Origin: Enterocloster clostridioformis | GTDB lineage: Bacteria > Bacillota > Clostridia > Lachnospirales > Lachnospiraceae | Length of the DNA stretch: 64,000 nucleotides | NCBI RefSeq assembly: GCF_020297485.1 | Contig: NZ_JAIWZC010000001.1 | Coordinates: 3,906,001 to 3,970,000 of the forward strand | Reading direction: 5' to 3' | Shown: in pieces, positions 17,913-26,651 of the stretch | How the letters are laid out: each line of letters begins with the position of its first letter | Numbering within the stretch: position 1 is the stretch's first letter | Notes under the pieces: model-generated | The model's database searches: none | Told to the model about the DNA's origin: nothing | What the model saw: the letters and a program-made list of their open reading frames with translations, nothing else | Position numbers and translations under genes: made by a program

Positions 17913-19193
17913 GTGGAGCGGACGATAAGGATTAGAAACAGACCTGGGGGGAGGCTTTGGGCCCGGATTGGGCGGAAACAGGTTATATGCCTGGCAGCCG
18001 GCCTTTTCTTGGGAATGGCGGCACAGTTGTGGCAGCGCACAGACAGCGATCTTTTGGAAGGCAATACCCTGGCCAGGGGAAGCTATGGACAGGGGAATCA
18101 GACATACAGCCTGATGGTGGAGGGTCTTGAGGAGAAGGCGGTTCCTGTGGAAATGGTTCTGTCAGAACGGGTATATACGAAACAGGAGGCCCTTAAGGCG
18201 TACGAGGCTGTGATGGAACAGCTTCCGAAGCTTATATTGGGAAATAATCCGTCTCTTGAGGATGTAAGGCAGGATTTGAACCTGCTTACATATCTGGACA
18301 GCTATGGAATAAGGCTCAGGTGGGAATCGGATGAGCCGGAGCTTCTGGATTCTTTTGGTGAACTGCATGTCCATGAGATGAAACAGAGGGGGATTGACGA
18401 GCAGGGAATCAGAATCAACCTGCATGTGCGTATGACAGAGGGGAAATGGCCGGAAGAATATGAACTGTCCGTGTGCGTAAAGCCACCGGTGCTTACGGAA
18501 CAGGAACAGACGGAGGCGGCATTTGCCGAGTTCCTCAAGAAGGAGGATGAACTGCAGTCCACTACAGCTTATATGAAGCTTCCTAAGGAGTATCAGGGAC
18601 GGAGCCTGCAATACAGTCTGCCGGAAGAGTCTGTCTTTGTTCCGGTGATGGGCTTGGGAGCGGCCGGAGCCGTCTTATGTTTTCTAAAGGACCGGGCCGG
18701 GCTGCAAAACAGGGCAGAGGCGAGGAAACGCCAGCTGGCACTGGATTACCCGGAGGTATTGTCCAGGCTGACCATTTTTCTGGGCGCCGGTATGAGTATC
18801 CGGACGGCCTGGGATAAGATTGCCCTGGAATATAACATGATGGTGGAGCAGGGAAGGCGCAGGAAACGGTATGTCTATGAGGAAATGTATGAGACCAGCT
18901 GCCAGATGAAGGGGGGAGTGCCGGAGGGGAGTGCATTTGAGGAGTTTGGAAGGCGGTGTGGACTCCAGTCTTATATGAAGTTGGGAGGTCTGCTGGAACA
19001 AAACCGTAAAAACGGTTCAAAGAATCTCAGGAATCTGCTGCGTACAGAGATGACAGATGCATTTGAACAGAGAAAACATCAGGCCAGGCGCCTGGGGGAG
19101 GAAGCTGGAACAAAACTGCTGCTTCCGCTGTTCATACTACTGTCAGTGGTCATGGTTATGATAGCTGTTCCGGCGCTGATGGAATTCAAGTAA
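17913..19193 (+). CDS. tadC: TadC-like membrane protein (GspF domain)
   Basis: Second platform protein, about 426 residues from a GTG at 17913 (a longer frame from ATG 17856 would overlap tadB by 50 bases). An N-terminal membrane segment (VICLAAGLFLGMAAQL) is followed by a roughly 190-residue extracytoplasmic insert, unusually long for TadC. Then come a second membrane segment, the GspF domain (LDYPEVLSRLTIFLGAGMSI) and a C-terminal membrane helix (LLLPLFILLSVVMVMIAVPA). The large outer domain may replace secretin-side contacts that a single-membrane cell does not need. Confidence 0.8.
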   Translation: MERTIRIRNRPGGRLWARIGRKQVICLAAGLFLGMAAQLWQRTDSDLLEGNTLARGSYGQGNQTYSLMVEGLEEKAVPVEMVLSERVYTKQEALKAYEAVMEQLPKLILGNNPSLEDVRQDLNLLTYLDSYGIRLRWESDEPELLDSFGELHVHEMKQRGIDEQGIRINLHVRMTEGKWPEEYELSVCVKPPVLTEQEQTEAAFAEFLKKEDELQSTTAYMKLPKEYQGRSLQYSLPEESVFVPVMGLGAAGAVLCFLKDRAGLQNRAEARKRQLALDYPEVLSRLTIFLGAGMSIRTAWDKIALEYNMMVEQGRRRKRYVYEEMYETSCQMKGGVPEGSAFEEFGRRCGLQSYMKLGGLLEQNRKNGSKNLRNLLRTEMTDAFEQRKHQARRLGEEAGTKLLLPLFILLSVVMVMIAVPALMEFK

Positions 19194-19211
19194 AGCATAA
19201 GGAGGAGAGCC

Positions 19212-19391
19212 ATGGAATTAGGAAAAGAATTAAGGGAGTTCTGGAAGGATGAACAGGGCGTGGGGGTGATTGAGCTGGTGTTGGTATTGGTGGTGCTTAT
19301 AGGCCTGGTCATTATCTTTAAAAAGCAGATAACAACCCTGCTGCAAAATATTTTTAAGGAGATAAACAGCCAGTCAAAAGAGGTGTATTAA
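19212..19391 (+). CDS. flp: Flp-type IVb pilin, 59 residues
   Basis: Major pilin candidate, too short for a 60-residue ORF cut-off. The start at 19212 has GGAGGAG upstream. The leader MELGKELREFWKDEQG ends in Gly16. Cleavage there leaves VGVIELVLVLVVLIGLVIIF with Glu at +5, the hallmark of type IV prepilins, followed by a short Flp-like tail (KKQITTLLQNIFKEINSQS). Its stop overlaps the next ATG by one base. It is the natural substrate of the two A24 peptidases in this operon. Confidence 0.9.
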   Translation: MELGKELREFWKDEQGVGVIELVLVLVVLIGLVIIFKKQITTLLQNIFKEINSQSKEVY

Positions 19392-21370
19392 TGTGCAGGA
19401 AAGGTGAGATTACGGTATTCCTGGCAATGATACTGTTCAGTGTCTGCTCGCTGCTGTGCGTGGTCGTGGAATCGGCCCGCACAGCAGGCGCCAGATGCTA
19501 TCTGCGGATGGCAGTGGACTCATCCGCAGATTCCCTTATGGCCCAGTACCACCGGGAACTGTGGGATAAATACCGGATATTGGGCCTTGAGTATGACAAG
19601 GCAGAGACGCTGGAGAAGGAGCTCAGGGAATTTATGAGGCCCTATATGGAGGCCGGCAACTGGTATCCTATGAAGGCGGACCAGATCCGGATAACCGATA
19701 TGACGGGTCTGACCCAGGGAGACGGGAGATATTTTGAACAGGAAATTCTGGATTATATGAAGTATGGGCTGCTGGATGTAGATTGGGACGAGCTGGATGA
19801 AGCAGGTGCAATAGAGCTGTCGGGGGCCTGGAAGGAGGGAAACAGCGTTAACCGCGTGTCGGAATTGTATTCCGCCCATTCCAGGGAAGCTGTGAGAGTG
19901 GAAAAGGCGCTGGAGACAATTAACAGTACGCTTCTGGCCCAGAGGGAACGGTGGGAACAGGGAAAGGATTGCCTGGACCGGCTGGATGGAGGCGGTTTCG
20001 TATCCCAGACCAATAAAATGATACGGGAACTGGAACGGCTTCCAGGGCAGGTAAAGACGTATGAGAAAAGGGCGGATGAACTGTATAAGAAGCTGACAGA
20101 CAGCAGAGAACGGTTTTTGGAGGAAACCAATGACCTGAGTGACGATGTGCGGGCTGCCCTGGAGGAGGAAATCAGTCAGTATGAGTCATATGCGGCCCAG
20201 GACGGACAGCGCCGCAGGGAGGTTGAGGCGCTGACAAATCTGAGCCGGGACAGGATTCGGTGGATTGGGGAAATGATAGATATGGCTGAGGAGGTAATGG
20301 AGTATATCAGTAACTGGGAGCCGGAGGATGAGGACGATGAGTTGGACGAGGCCGCCTTGTGGCAACCGGTGAGAGCGCGCTGGTCCCAGTATGGTATGCT
20401 CTCGCTGGGAGTGGAATTCGGGGTCCGCGATAAGGAAAAGGAAGGCTTTCTGGAACAGGTAGCCAATATGGCAGGAAAAGGGATGCTGGAATTGGTATTG
20501 CCGGAAGGAACCGTTGTTTCCGGCACAGACATCAGGCTTTCCGGCACACCGTCTGTCCAGAGGAAAACAGACGGCGGCGGAGATTCCAAAAGCACCGGCT
20601 TTTTGACCGGAGTCAGGACGCTGATACAGCGTCTGATTATAGGAGAATATGATATACGCTTTTTTAAAGGGTTTAAAAAGGAGATGCAGAAGGGGGAGTT
20701 TTATGAGCTGGAATACATCATTCATGGAAAGGAGAAGGATAAGGACAACTTAAGCGGTGTGGCGGCGCGTCTGGTTGCTTTTAGGGAAGGACTCAATCTG
20801 GTACATATCCTGTCGGATTCCGGAAAACGCCAGGAGGCACGGAGTCTGGCTCTGACCATAGTGGGAGGGACGGGGATACTGCCTCTTGTATGGGTGGTGG
20901 CATTTTTTATCATGGCAGTGTGGGCCCTTGGTGAGGCGCTGCTGGATGTGCGGTGCCTGTTGGAGGGAAAAAGGGTACCGGTCATTAAGACGGCCTCCGA
21001 CTGGAAAATGGATTTGGCAGGACTTTTGGAGATGGGAAGGAGCGGGCGTTTGATTGATGGGGAAGGAGGGGATGGGAATGGAAGTGGAACTGATTATAAA
21101 GGTTATCTCCGGATACTTATTTTCGGAGGTTATGATACGGACCTGGTTTACCGGATGATGGATGTAATGCAGGTTGTTACAGCAAGGAAACAGCCGGGAT
21201 TTTCTCTGGCAAACTGTGTATGTACGGTGAATGCGGAAGCTCTTGTCAGTGGAAAACATGTGTTTTTTTCAAATGGATTGTGGAAAAGTCAGGAGCGGGA
21301 GGAGGGTTACGCATATGACACGCGCATGGCTGTAGCCGGGAGTTACCTGGAAGATTACAAAAGTCCGTAG
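19391..21370 (+). CDS. DUF5702 (TadG-like) pilus-associated protein
   Basis: A 659-residue protein. The N-terminus MCRKGEITVFLAMILFSVCS has a pilin-like KGEITVF start and one hydrophobic segment. A long extracytoplasmic, coiled-coil-rich region follows (about residues 120-310, with EKRADELYKKLTDSRERF). A second hydrophobic segment lies near residue 500 (LVWVVAFFIMAVWALGEALL). This layout fits DUF5702 proteins of Gram-positive Tad loci, thought to act like TadG as minor or anchoring components. The function is inferred from family and position. Confidence 0.75.
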   Translation: MCRKGEITVFLAMILFSVCSLLCVVVESARTAGARCYLRMAVDSSADSLMAQYHRELWDKYRILGLEYDKAETLEKELREFMRPYMEAGNWYPMKADQIRITDMTGLTQGDGRYFEQEILDYMKYGLLDVDWDELDEAGAIELSGAWKEGNSVNRVSELYSAHSREAVRVEKALETINSTLLAQRERWEQGKDCLDRLDGGGFVSQTNKMIRELERLPGQVKTYEKRADELYKKLTDSRERFLEETNDLSDDVRAALEEEISQYESYAAQDGQRRREVEALTNLSRDRIRWIGEMIDMAEEVMEYISNWEPEDEDDELDEAALWQPVRARWSQYGMLSLGVEFGVRDKEKEGFLEQVANMAGKGMLELVLPEGTVVSGTDIRLSGTPSVQRKTDGGGDSKSTGFLTGVRTLIQRLIIGEYDIRFFKGFKKEMQKGEFYELEYIIHGKEKDKDNLSGVAARLVAFREGLNLVHILSDSGKRQEARSLALTIVGGTGILPLVWVVAFFIMAVWALGEALLDVRCLLEGKRVPVIKTASDWKMDLAGLLEMGRSGRLIDGEGGDGNGSGTDYKGYLRILIFGGYDTDLVYRMMDVMQVVTARKQPGFSLANCVCTVNAEALVSGKHVFFSNGLWKSQEREEGYAYDTRMAVAGSYLEDYKSP

Positions 21371-21422
21371 ATACCATAGAAATAAGAGCTGCTAAGATTT
21401 CAGAAATGGGGAAAGGAGGTTC

Positions 21423-22421
21423 ATGATGATGCCCTTTTTTCTGGTGCAGAATATAAAATTAAAATCGTATTGTCCAGATAACAAAACAGCAAATAAAAAT
21501 GCAAACGCACCTCTCCAAGTACGTATGCGCTGTCGACTGTCCCATGAAAAAGGGGCATTATCATGGAGCTCCTGTCAGATGCAGGGGAGTTTGTCCATAG
21601 AGGCAGCACTCAGTCTGTCCCTGTTCCTGTTCTTATGTTTCTGTCTCATTATGCCTATGAAGATGCTGGACCGCCAGAGACAGATACAGGCAGTAATGGA
21701 ATCCGTGGGGGAGGAACTGAGTCAGCATGCCTATGTGGAATACTGTTTCCGCACTGCAGAGGAGGGCGGTGCAGAGGTGGATGTGGGGAGGGCAGAGGAT
21801 ACAGCATCCTCTGTCCTGGCAGCAGCATATGCTTCAGCCAGGATATTGGGAGGGATTAACAGAGAGTGGGTGGAAGCCGTATCATTTGAGGGAACGGATA
21901 TAGGGACGGATGAAATGGTCCATATAGTGATGAGATATCGGATGCGTCTTCCCTTTTCCGTATTAGGAATCAACAGCATTCCCGTGGAACAGGTATGCAG
22001 CCGCAGAATGTGGAACGGAGCGGATGGGGGACGTTTTGGAGATGGCGGCAGGGATGGGGATGGAGAAGATGACGAAACAGTATATATCGGGAAAAATTCC
22101 ACCCGTTACCACCGCTTAAGGACCTGCCATTATCTTTACAATGATTTAAAAGCGGTGGATTTTGGTACTGTTGGGGAACTGCGGAATGAATCGGGGAGAA
22201 GGTATTCTCCCTGCGGGACTTGTGGCGCGGGGAGCGGAAGTACAGGGAACGGAGGTACAGGGAGCGGCAGTATGGGGAGCGCTGGTACGGTGTATGTCAT
22301 GCCATACGGCACAAGCTATCATCTGTCTAAAAGCTGCCGGTCCATCATTGCGTATGTTCAGGCAGTTCCATTGTCTCAGGTGGAATATTTTGGGGAGTGT
22401 TCTTATTGCAGAGGAAAATAA
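21423..22421 (+). CDS. Pseudopilin-like protein with two Cys-rich repeat modules
   Basis: About 330 residues; the start is one of three consecutive Mets (21423, 21426, 21429) behind AGGAGG. After a roughly 57-residue leader comes QGSLSIEAALSLSLFLFLCF, a type IV pilin-like segment with Gly at -1 and Glu at +5. The C-terminal third holds two copies of a module: TVYIG, then RYHRLRTCHYL, then PCGTCG; and TVYVM, then SYHLSKSCRSI, then GECSYC. A Gly/Ser/Thr repeat linker separates them. The His and CxxC sets suggest metal binding or disulfides outside the cell. TadE/TadF-like role inferred; no exact family recognised. Confidence 0.7.
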   Translation: MMMPFFLVQNIKLKSYCPDNKTANKNANAPLQVRMRCRLSHEKGALSWSSCQMQGSLSIEAALSLSLFLFLCFCLIMPMKMLDRQRQIQAVMESVGEELSQHAYVEYCFRTAEEGGAEVDVGRAEDTASSVLAAAYASARILGGINREWVEAVSFEGTDIGTDEMVHIVMRYRMRLPFSVLGINSIPVEQVCSRRMWNGADGGRFGDGGRDGDGEDDETVYIGKNSTRYHRLRTCHYLYNDLKAVDFGTVGELRNESGRRYSPCGTCGAGSGSTGNGGTGSGSMGSAGTVYVMPYGTSYHLSKSCRSIIAYVQAVPLSQVEYFGECSYCRGK

Positions 22422-22442
22422 TTTGGGAGACGGGGGTGCCGC

Positions 22443-22994
22443 TTGTTGGGGATATTGAATGGTGATTTGTCAGAACAGTTAACAGTATGGCATGAAATAG
22501 CGGGAGTAATGCTGCGCTGCGGTTTCCTTATGATGCTGTTAATTGGAGCGTGGCAGGATATGAGGAATCACAGGATAAAGCTCAGCCTGATTGTGATATC
22601 GGGAGCCGCAGGAGCCGTTGTGCGATGTATGTATATTATGCTGGAGGCAGCAGTCAGATATCAGATTTCCGTCTCCCATCTGCCGTTTGGTTTTATAGCG
22701 GGTCAGTTTAAAGATACAGCCATGGCCATGGCTGTAGGAGGAGGATTGCTTCTTCTGTCCCGGATAACAAACGAGGCTGTGGGGAAAGGGGACGGATGGT
22801 TCTTTCTGGTATCAGGCATTTATCTGGGGGCAGTGAAAAATCTGGTTTTGCTGGCAGGCGGTTTAGGTGTATGCTTTTTGCTATCCGTGGTTTTGATGTT
22901 TAAAGGGATTCTGCAGGGAACAGACAGGGGAAGGCTTCGCATTCCTCTTCTTCCGTTTCTGATCCCGGCGGGAATCGGGGTGATGTTCATATGA
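22443..22994 (+). CDS. Second A24 prepilin peptidase-like protein
   Basis: A 183-residue membrane protein starting with TTG at 22443 behind GGGGGTG. It keeps both A24 Asp motifs, GAWQDMRNHRIKLS and GKGDGWFFLVSG (GxGD), with about five hydrophobic segments. A second peptidase in the same operon may process the pseudopilin-like proteins around it while the first handles Flp, or one may be non-essential. It overlaps the next gene by four bases (ATGA). Confidence 0.8.
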   Translation: MLGILNGDLSEQLTVWHEIAGVMLRCGFLMMLLIGAWQDMRNHRIKLSLIVISGAAGAVVRCMYIMLEAAVRYQISVSHLPFGFIAGQFKDTAMAMAVGGGLLLLSRITNEAVGKGDGWFFLVSGIYLGAVKNLVLLAGGLGVCFLLSVVLMFKGILQGTDRGRLRIPLLPFLIPAGIGVMFI

Positions 22995-23383
22995 AAGAAA
23001 AAACGCTTAAGGCAAGTCTTACAGTTGAGGCGGCATGGATTATGGCCATGGTATTGCTGTCCGTATCGGTGATGCTCCAGCAGGCAGCCCGTATTCATGA
23101 TGAGACCAAGGCCGCCATGGGTCTGCATGAGGCGGTGGAAAAGGGACGTCATGGAAGCGTGCGGGAACTGGAAGCCTCTGTGTCCGGGGCACAGGAACAT
23201 ATGGGCCGTCTCATGTTTTTTACTGACTGCAATCTGATGATAAAGGAAAAAGGACAGAGGATATACGGAGTAAGCAGAGATGGGAAATGGAAAAGGGAGA
23301 TTGAGGCGGGAAGGTTCCGGCCGGAGATATTCCTGCGCAAGATTACTTTAATTGAAGGGCTGGTCAAAGAAGATGGAAATTAG
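22991..23383 (+). CDS. TadE-like pseudopilin
   Basis: A 130-residue protein with a short leader and a pilin-like segment KASLTVEAAWIMAMVLLSVS. Glu falls at +5 if cleavage follows Ala9, where Gly is more usual. A hydrophilic extracytoplasmic domain with one Cys follows. Size and position fit TadE/TadF minor pilins. It is coupled to the peptidase gene upstream by a 4-base overlap, and its end overlaps the FHA gene start by 11 bases. Confidence 0.7.
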   Translation: MKEKTLKASLTVEAAWIMAMVLLSVSVMLQQAARIHDETKAAMGLHEAVEKGRHGSVRELEASVSGAQEHMGRLMFFTDCNLMIKEKGQRIYGVSRDGKWKREIEAGRFRPEIFLRKITLIEGLVKEDGN

Positions 23384-24833
23384 CTACAGGAGAGAAGCAA
23401 AACGCAATTACCTGGTAGCGGGGATGGCAGAGACCACAGCCGGATATGAAGCCAGAATGCTGGCCCACAATGAGATTCGCGGGCTGCTGAGGATGTACAT
23501 AACATATCAGGATGGACGGCCTTCGTATTGTTATGACATCACCTCCAGACAACCGTTAAGCCGCCTTCTGGAGACCCGTTTTATAACCGGGGATGAGATA
23601 TGCCAGTTATTAATTCAGATACATACAGCATTGAATGGTATGGAGGAATATCTTTTAGACGCAGGCGGTGTTTTGCTGGAACCGGAATATATTTATGTGG
23701 AGCCGGAACTGTTCCAGACCGGTTTGTGCCTGGTTCCCGGCGCTCAGGGTGATTTTCAGGAGAAACTGAGCCGCCTTCTGCAATACATTCTGAAGAGGAT
23801 AAACCATAAAGACAGGGAGTGTGTCGTTCTGGCTTATGGGCTTTATCAGGAAAGCCTTAAGGAAAACTGCGGAATGGACGATCTGCTGGGGCTGATTGCG
23901 TCAGAACGGCGGAAGGGGAAGAAAAGAGTGTTATTTAGGGAGCAGGAAGAAGTTTTTGCGAAGAAGGGAGGCGTGCAGGGAAGGGATAATTGGGAGAAGG
24001 AACAAAAGGGAAAAGATGAAGAGAAACAGGGGAAAGAGGCTGATACAGGGCAAGGCAGAGGAAAAAGTGTGAAAACGAAGAAAGAACAGGGGGAGGACGG
24101 GGGGAAGGACCGGGAAAAGAAGGAAAAGGATGAAAGGAAAGGAAACATTTTCATACGGCAGTTTATTTTATGGCTGTCAGTGGCAGTTCTTTGTCCATTG
24201 GCACTGTGGCTGTTCAGAGGGATGACAGCGGTCTTCGATAATTGGAAAATGTTAGCAGCAATAGACGGAGGCTTACTGGTTATATTATCAGCCATCAATA
24301 TATACGGGCTGTTCATTGGGCATAGGGCTGATAATGGAGATGATACAGACTCAGGCGAGGAGCAGGACCCATGGAGAATTTTGTATGAGGACGAAGATGA
24401 CGAAGATGAGGATTTGGACATTCAGCCTTCTCCCGTGTATACGAATGAAAATAAAAATGAATATTCCCAGAAAATCCCACAAAACAGTGCCGAAGAATCC
24501 TTTCAGACTGTTCTTTTATCAGAGCGGCCGGCAGAAGGGGAAGAGGTACGGCGCTTATCCGCCCTCAACGGTTCGGATGAAGACATTGTAATATCCTATT
24601 TTCCCTTTGTGATTGGCAAACACAAGGATTTAGCCGATTATGTGCTGCTTAAAGATACAGTAAGCCGCTTTCACATAAGATTAGATGAAAATAATGGGCG
24701 TTATACTGTAACAGACCTTAACTCTACCAATGGCACCAGGGTCAGAGGCCGTTTGCTGGAGGCAAACGAGACAACACAGCTGGAGCCGGGAGACCAGATA
24801 TTTATGGCTGACTGCGGATATGTTTTTTATTAG
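23373..24833 (+). CDS. DUF6382 and FHA domain membrane protein
   Basis: Last gene of the Tad operon, 486 residues from the ATG at 23373 (MEISYRREAKRNYLVAG). The N-terminal DUF6382-like domain covers about residues 1-175. Then come a highly charged Lys/Glu linker, two membrane segments (FILWLSVAVLCPLALWLF and GGLLVILSAINIYGLFIG), an acidic linker and a C-terminal FHA domain. FHA key motifs are present: VIGKHKDLADYVL, TVSRFHIRL and DLNSTNGTRVRG. FHA domains bind phosphothreonine, so pilus assembly may be controlled by a Ser/Thr kinase not encoded in this window. Confidence 0.85.
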   Translation: MEISYRREAKRNYLVAGMAETTAGYEARMLAHNEIRGLLRMYITYQDGRPSYCYDITSRQPLSRLLETRFITGDEICQLLIQIHTALNGMEEYLLDAGGVLLEPEYIYVEPELFQTGLCLVPGAQGDFQEKLSRLLQYILKRINHKDRECVVLAYGLYQESLKENCGMDDLLGLIASERRKGKKRVLFREQEEVFAKKGGVQGRDNWEKEQKGKDEEKQGKEADTGQGRGKSVKTKKEQGEDGGKDREKKEKDERKGNIFIRQFILWLSVAVLCPLALWLFRGMTAVFDNWKMLAAIDGGLLVILSAINIYGLFIGHRADNGDDTDSGEEQDPWRILYEDEDDEDEDLDIQPSPVYTNENKNEYSQKIPQNSAEESFQTVLLSERPAEGEEVRRLSALNGSDEDIVISYFPFVIGKHKDLADYVLLKDTVSRFHIRLDENNGRYTVTDLNSTNGTRVRGRLLEANETTQLEPGDQIFMADCGYVFY

Positions 24834-24953
24834 CTGCACAGAGCAGTCCTGTATGTACTTTCTATCTTAAAACAATAGTATGATTTTGGTTGCGGAAATA
24901 GCAGATAGCAAGGGGTGGGGGCATAAAAAATAACTTTATTGCGTCAAAGCCAC

Positions 24954-24982
24954 TTAACAAGTCCTTTAAAGTATGCTAAGAT
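24954..24982 (+). promoter_or_regulatory. Probable promoter of the rhomboid gene
   Basis: TTAACA (24954-24959), a 17-base spacer and TAAGAT (24977-24982), 31 bases before the rhomboid start at 25013. A reasonable but not strong sigma-A match. Confidence 0.45.
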
Positions 24983-25012
24983 TATATATCATTAAGGATG
25001 TGAGGAATACGG

Positions 25013-25633
25013 ATGGTTACAGGTATAAACAGGAACAGGCCATATGTCAATATTGCGCTGGCAGCAGTCAACGCATTGGTATTTCTGTATCTGGAGGCCA
25101 TCGGCTCCACGGAGGATGGCGTATTCATGGTAAAACATGGTGCGGTATTTGCGCCGTTTGTCATCCTTGGTGGAGAGTATTACAGGCTGTTTACTGCCAT
25201 GTTTTTGCACTTCGGAGTCAGCCATCTGGCAAATAATATGCTGGTTCTGCTGGTGCTTGGCGAGAAGATGGAAAAGGCGCTGGGTCATATCAAATATTTG
25301 ATATTTTACCTTGCCAGCGGTGTTGCTGCCAACGGTATATCTCTGGCTGTTCAGGTACGGACAGGAGCGGCCAGTGTGTCAGCGGGAGCTTCAGGCGCAA
25401 TCTTCGGTGTGATAGGCGGTCTGGTCTATGTGATTGCCATTCATCACGGTCAGTTGGACGGACTAACCAACAGGCAGCTGGGCTTTATGGTTCTGCTGAC
25501 CCTTTATCATGGGTTTACTTCAACAGGAGTGGACAATGTAGCTCACATAGGAGGCCTGATTTCCGGCTTCATTTTAGGCATCCTGCTTTACAGGAGGAAA
25601 CATGCTGCCAGAATTTCCGGTATGGCTGGATAG
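25013..25633 (+). CDS. Rhomboid-family intramembrane serine protease
   Basis: A 206-residue, six-helix membrane protease that cuts transmembrane substrates. The catalytic Ser lies in SAGASGAIFGVIGG and the His in DNVAHIGGLISGFILG. The first loop has LFTAMFLHFGVSHLANNM, the conserved HxxxN type motif. It starts at ATG 25013. The next gene (HIT) starts about 40 bases downstream, so they may share a transcript. Substrates are unknown. Confidence 0.92.
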   Translation: MVTGINRNRPYVNIALAAVNALVFLYLEAIGSTEDGVFMVKHGAVFAPFVILGGEYYRLFTAMFLHFGVSHLANNMLVLLVLGEKMEKALGHIKYLIFYLASGVAANGISLAVQVRTGAASVSAGASGAIFGVIGGLVYVIAIHHGQLDGLTNRQLGFMVLLTLYHGFTSTGVDNVAHIGGLISGFILGILLYRRKHAARISGMAG

Positions 25634-25675
25634 AATGCAGGCTGTGTTAACCGCAGCGGAAGGAGGATTTTCAGA

Positions 25676-26092
25676 ATGACAGATGACAATTGTATTTTTT
25701 GTAAAATAGCGGGCGGGGTGATTCCGTCAGCCACTCTGTATGAGGATGAGGATTTTCGCGTGATTCTGGATTTGGGACCGGCGTCCAGAGGACATGCTCT
25801 TATCCTTCCAAAACAGCATTTTGCAGATGTATGCTCACTGGATGGGGATATAGCCGCCAAAGTCCTTCCTCTGGGTGCCAAGATTGGTTCTGCGATGAAG
25901 AAATCTCTCGGATGCGCGGGATTCAATCTGGTTCAGAATAATGGAGAGGCAGCCGGGCAGACTGTGTTCCATTTCCACATGCATGTGATTCCAAGATATG
26001 AGAGAGGTCCAGCCATTGTCGGTTGGACTCCGGGAAAGGCTTCGCCAGAGGAACTGGCAGAGGTTGCGGATAAAATCAAAGGCTGTCTGTAA
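25676..26092 (+). CDS. HIT-family hydrolase
   Basis: Histidine-triad nucleotide-binding protein, 138 residues. The N-terminal CIFCKIAGGVIPSATLYED and the triad HFHMHVIPRY are intact. The family hydrolyses nucleotide phosphoramidates or dinucleotides. It starts at 25676 behind AAGGAGG. It is followed within 6 bases by the sigma factor gene. Confidence 0.93.
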   Translation: MTDDNCIFCKIAGGVIPSATLYEDEDFRVILDLGPASRGHALILPKQHFADVCSLDGDIAAKVLPLGAKIGSAMKKSLGCAGFNLVQNNGEAAGQTVFHFHMHVIPRYERGPAIVGWTPGKASPEELAEVADKIKGCL

Positions 26093-26097
26093 TTGCA

Positions 26098-26649
26098 ATG
26101 AAGATTGAGAAGATGGATACAGAAGATAAGAAACTGTTTGAGAAAATGTATCTGGAATATGAGGTATACCTGAGAAGGATAGCTTATGTAAACGATATTC
26201 CTGTGGATTATATTGAGGATGTGGTACAGGATACATTTGTCTCATATGCCCGGTATAAATATTCCCTGGATATGTCCGAGGAAAGTAAGAGGGCGCTGCT
26301 GATACGTATTCTGAAGAGCCGGTGTATGGATTTTCACCGAAAGATGAAGTACAGGAGCTATGGGGAATTGGACGAAGAGGCATATAACAGTGAGGATTAT
26401 CCGGCACACGATAAGGCTGCCAATCTGCCGGATTTTGTAGTCAGCAAAGAGAGATGTCAGGCGCTTCTTAAGGAAATCGAGAGGATGCCTGAAAACTGGC
26501 GTCAGGTCGCGACGCTCAGATTGATAGAGGGACGGCCGACAAGGGAAGTATGCGCTATGCTGAATATTACAGAAAAGGCATGTTATTCCAGAGTCAGCCG
26601 TATCAGAAAGTACCTTGAAGAACTGCTAAAAAATGATAATTGGCCCTAA
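26098..26649 (+). CDS. Sigma-70 family (ECF-like) sigma factor
   Basis: A 183-residue sigma factor with region 2 (YIEDVVQDTFVSYARYKY) and region 4 (MPENWRQVATLRLIEG, then VCAMLNITEKACYSRVSRIR). Size and layout fit ECF sigma factors. The ribosome site before ATG 26098 is weak; an internal ATG at 26113 is possible, and translation may be coupled to the HIT gene. Its likely anti-sigma partner is the membrane protein at 27854, across an intervening murG on the other strand. Confidence 0.85.
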   Translation: MKIEKMDTEDKKLFEKMYLEYEVYLRRIAYVNDIPVDYIEDVVQDTFVSYARYKYSLDMSEESKRALLIRILKSRCMDFHRKMKYRSYGELDEEAYNSEDYPAHDKAANLPDFVVSKERCQALLKEIERMPENWRQVATLRLIEGRPTREVCAMLNITEKACYSRVSRIRKYLEELLKNDNWP

Positions 26650-26651
26650 CG

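Noticed and set aside
22200..22300. CRISPR-like or variable-number tandem repeat in the Gly/Ser/Thr linker
   Set aside because: The GGNAGYGGNA-type repetition encodes a short Gly-Ser-Thr linker in frame; units are short and imperfect, with no spacers.
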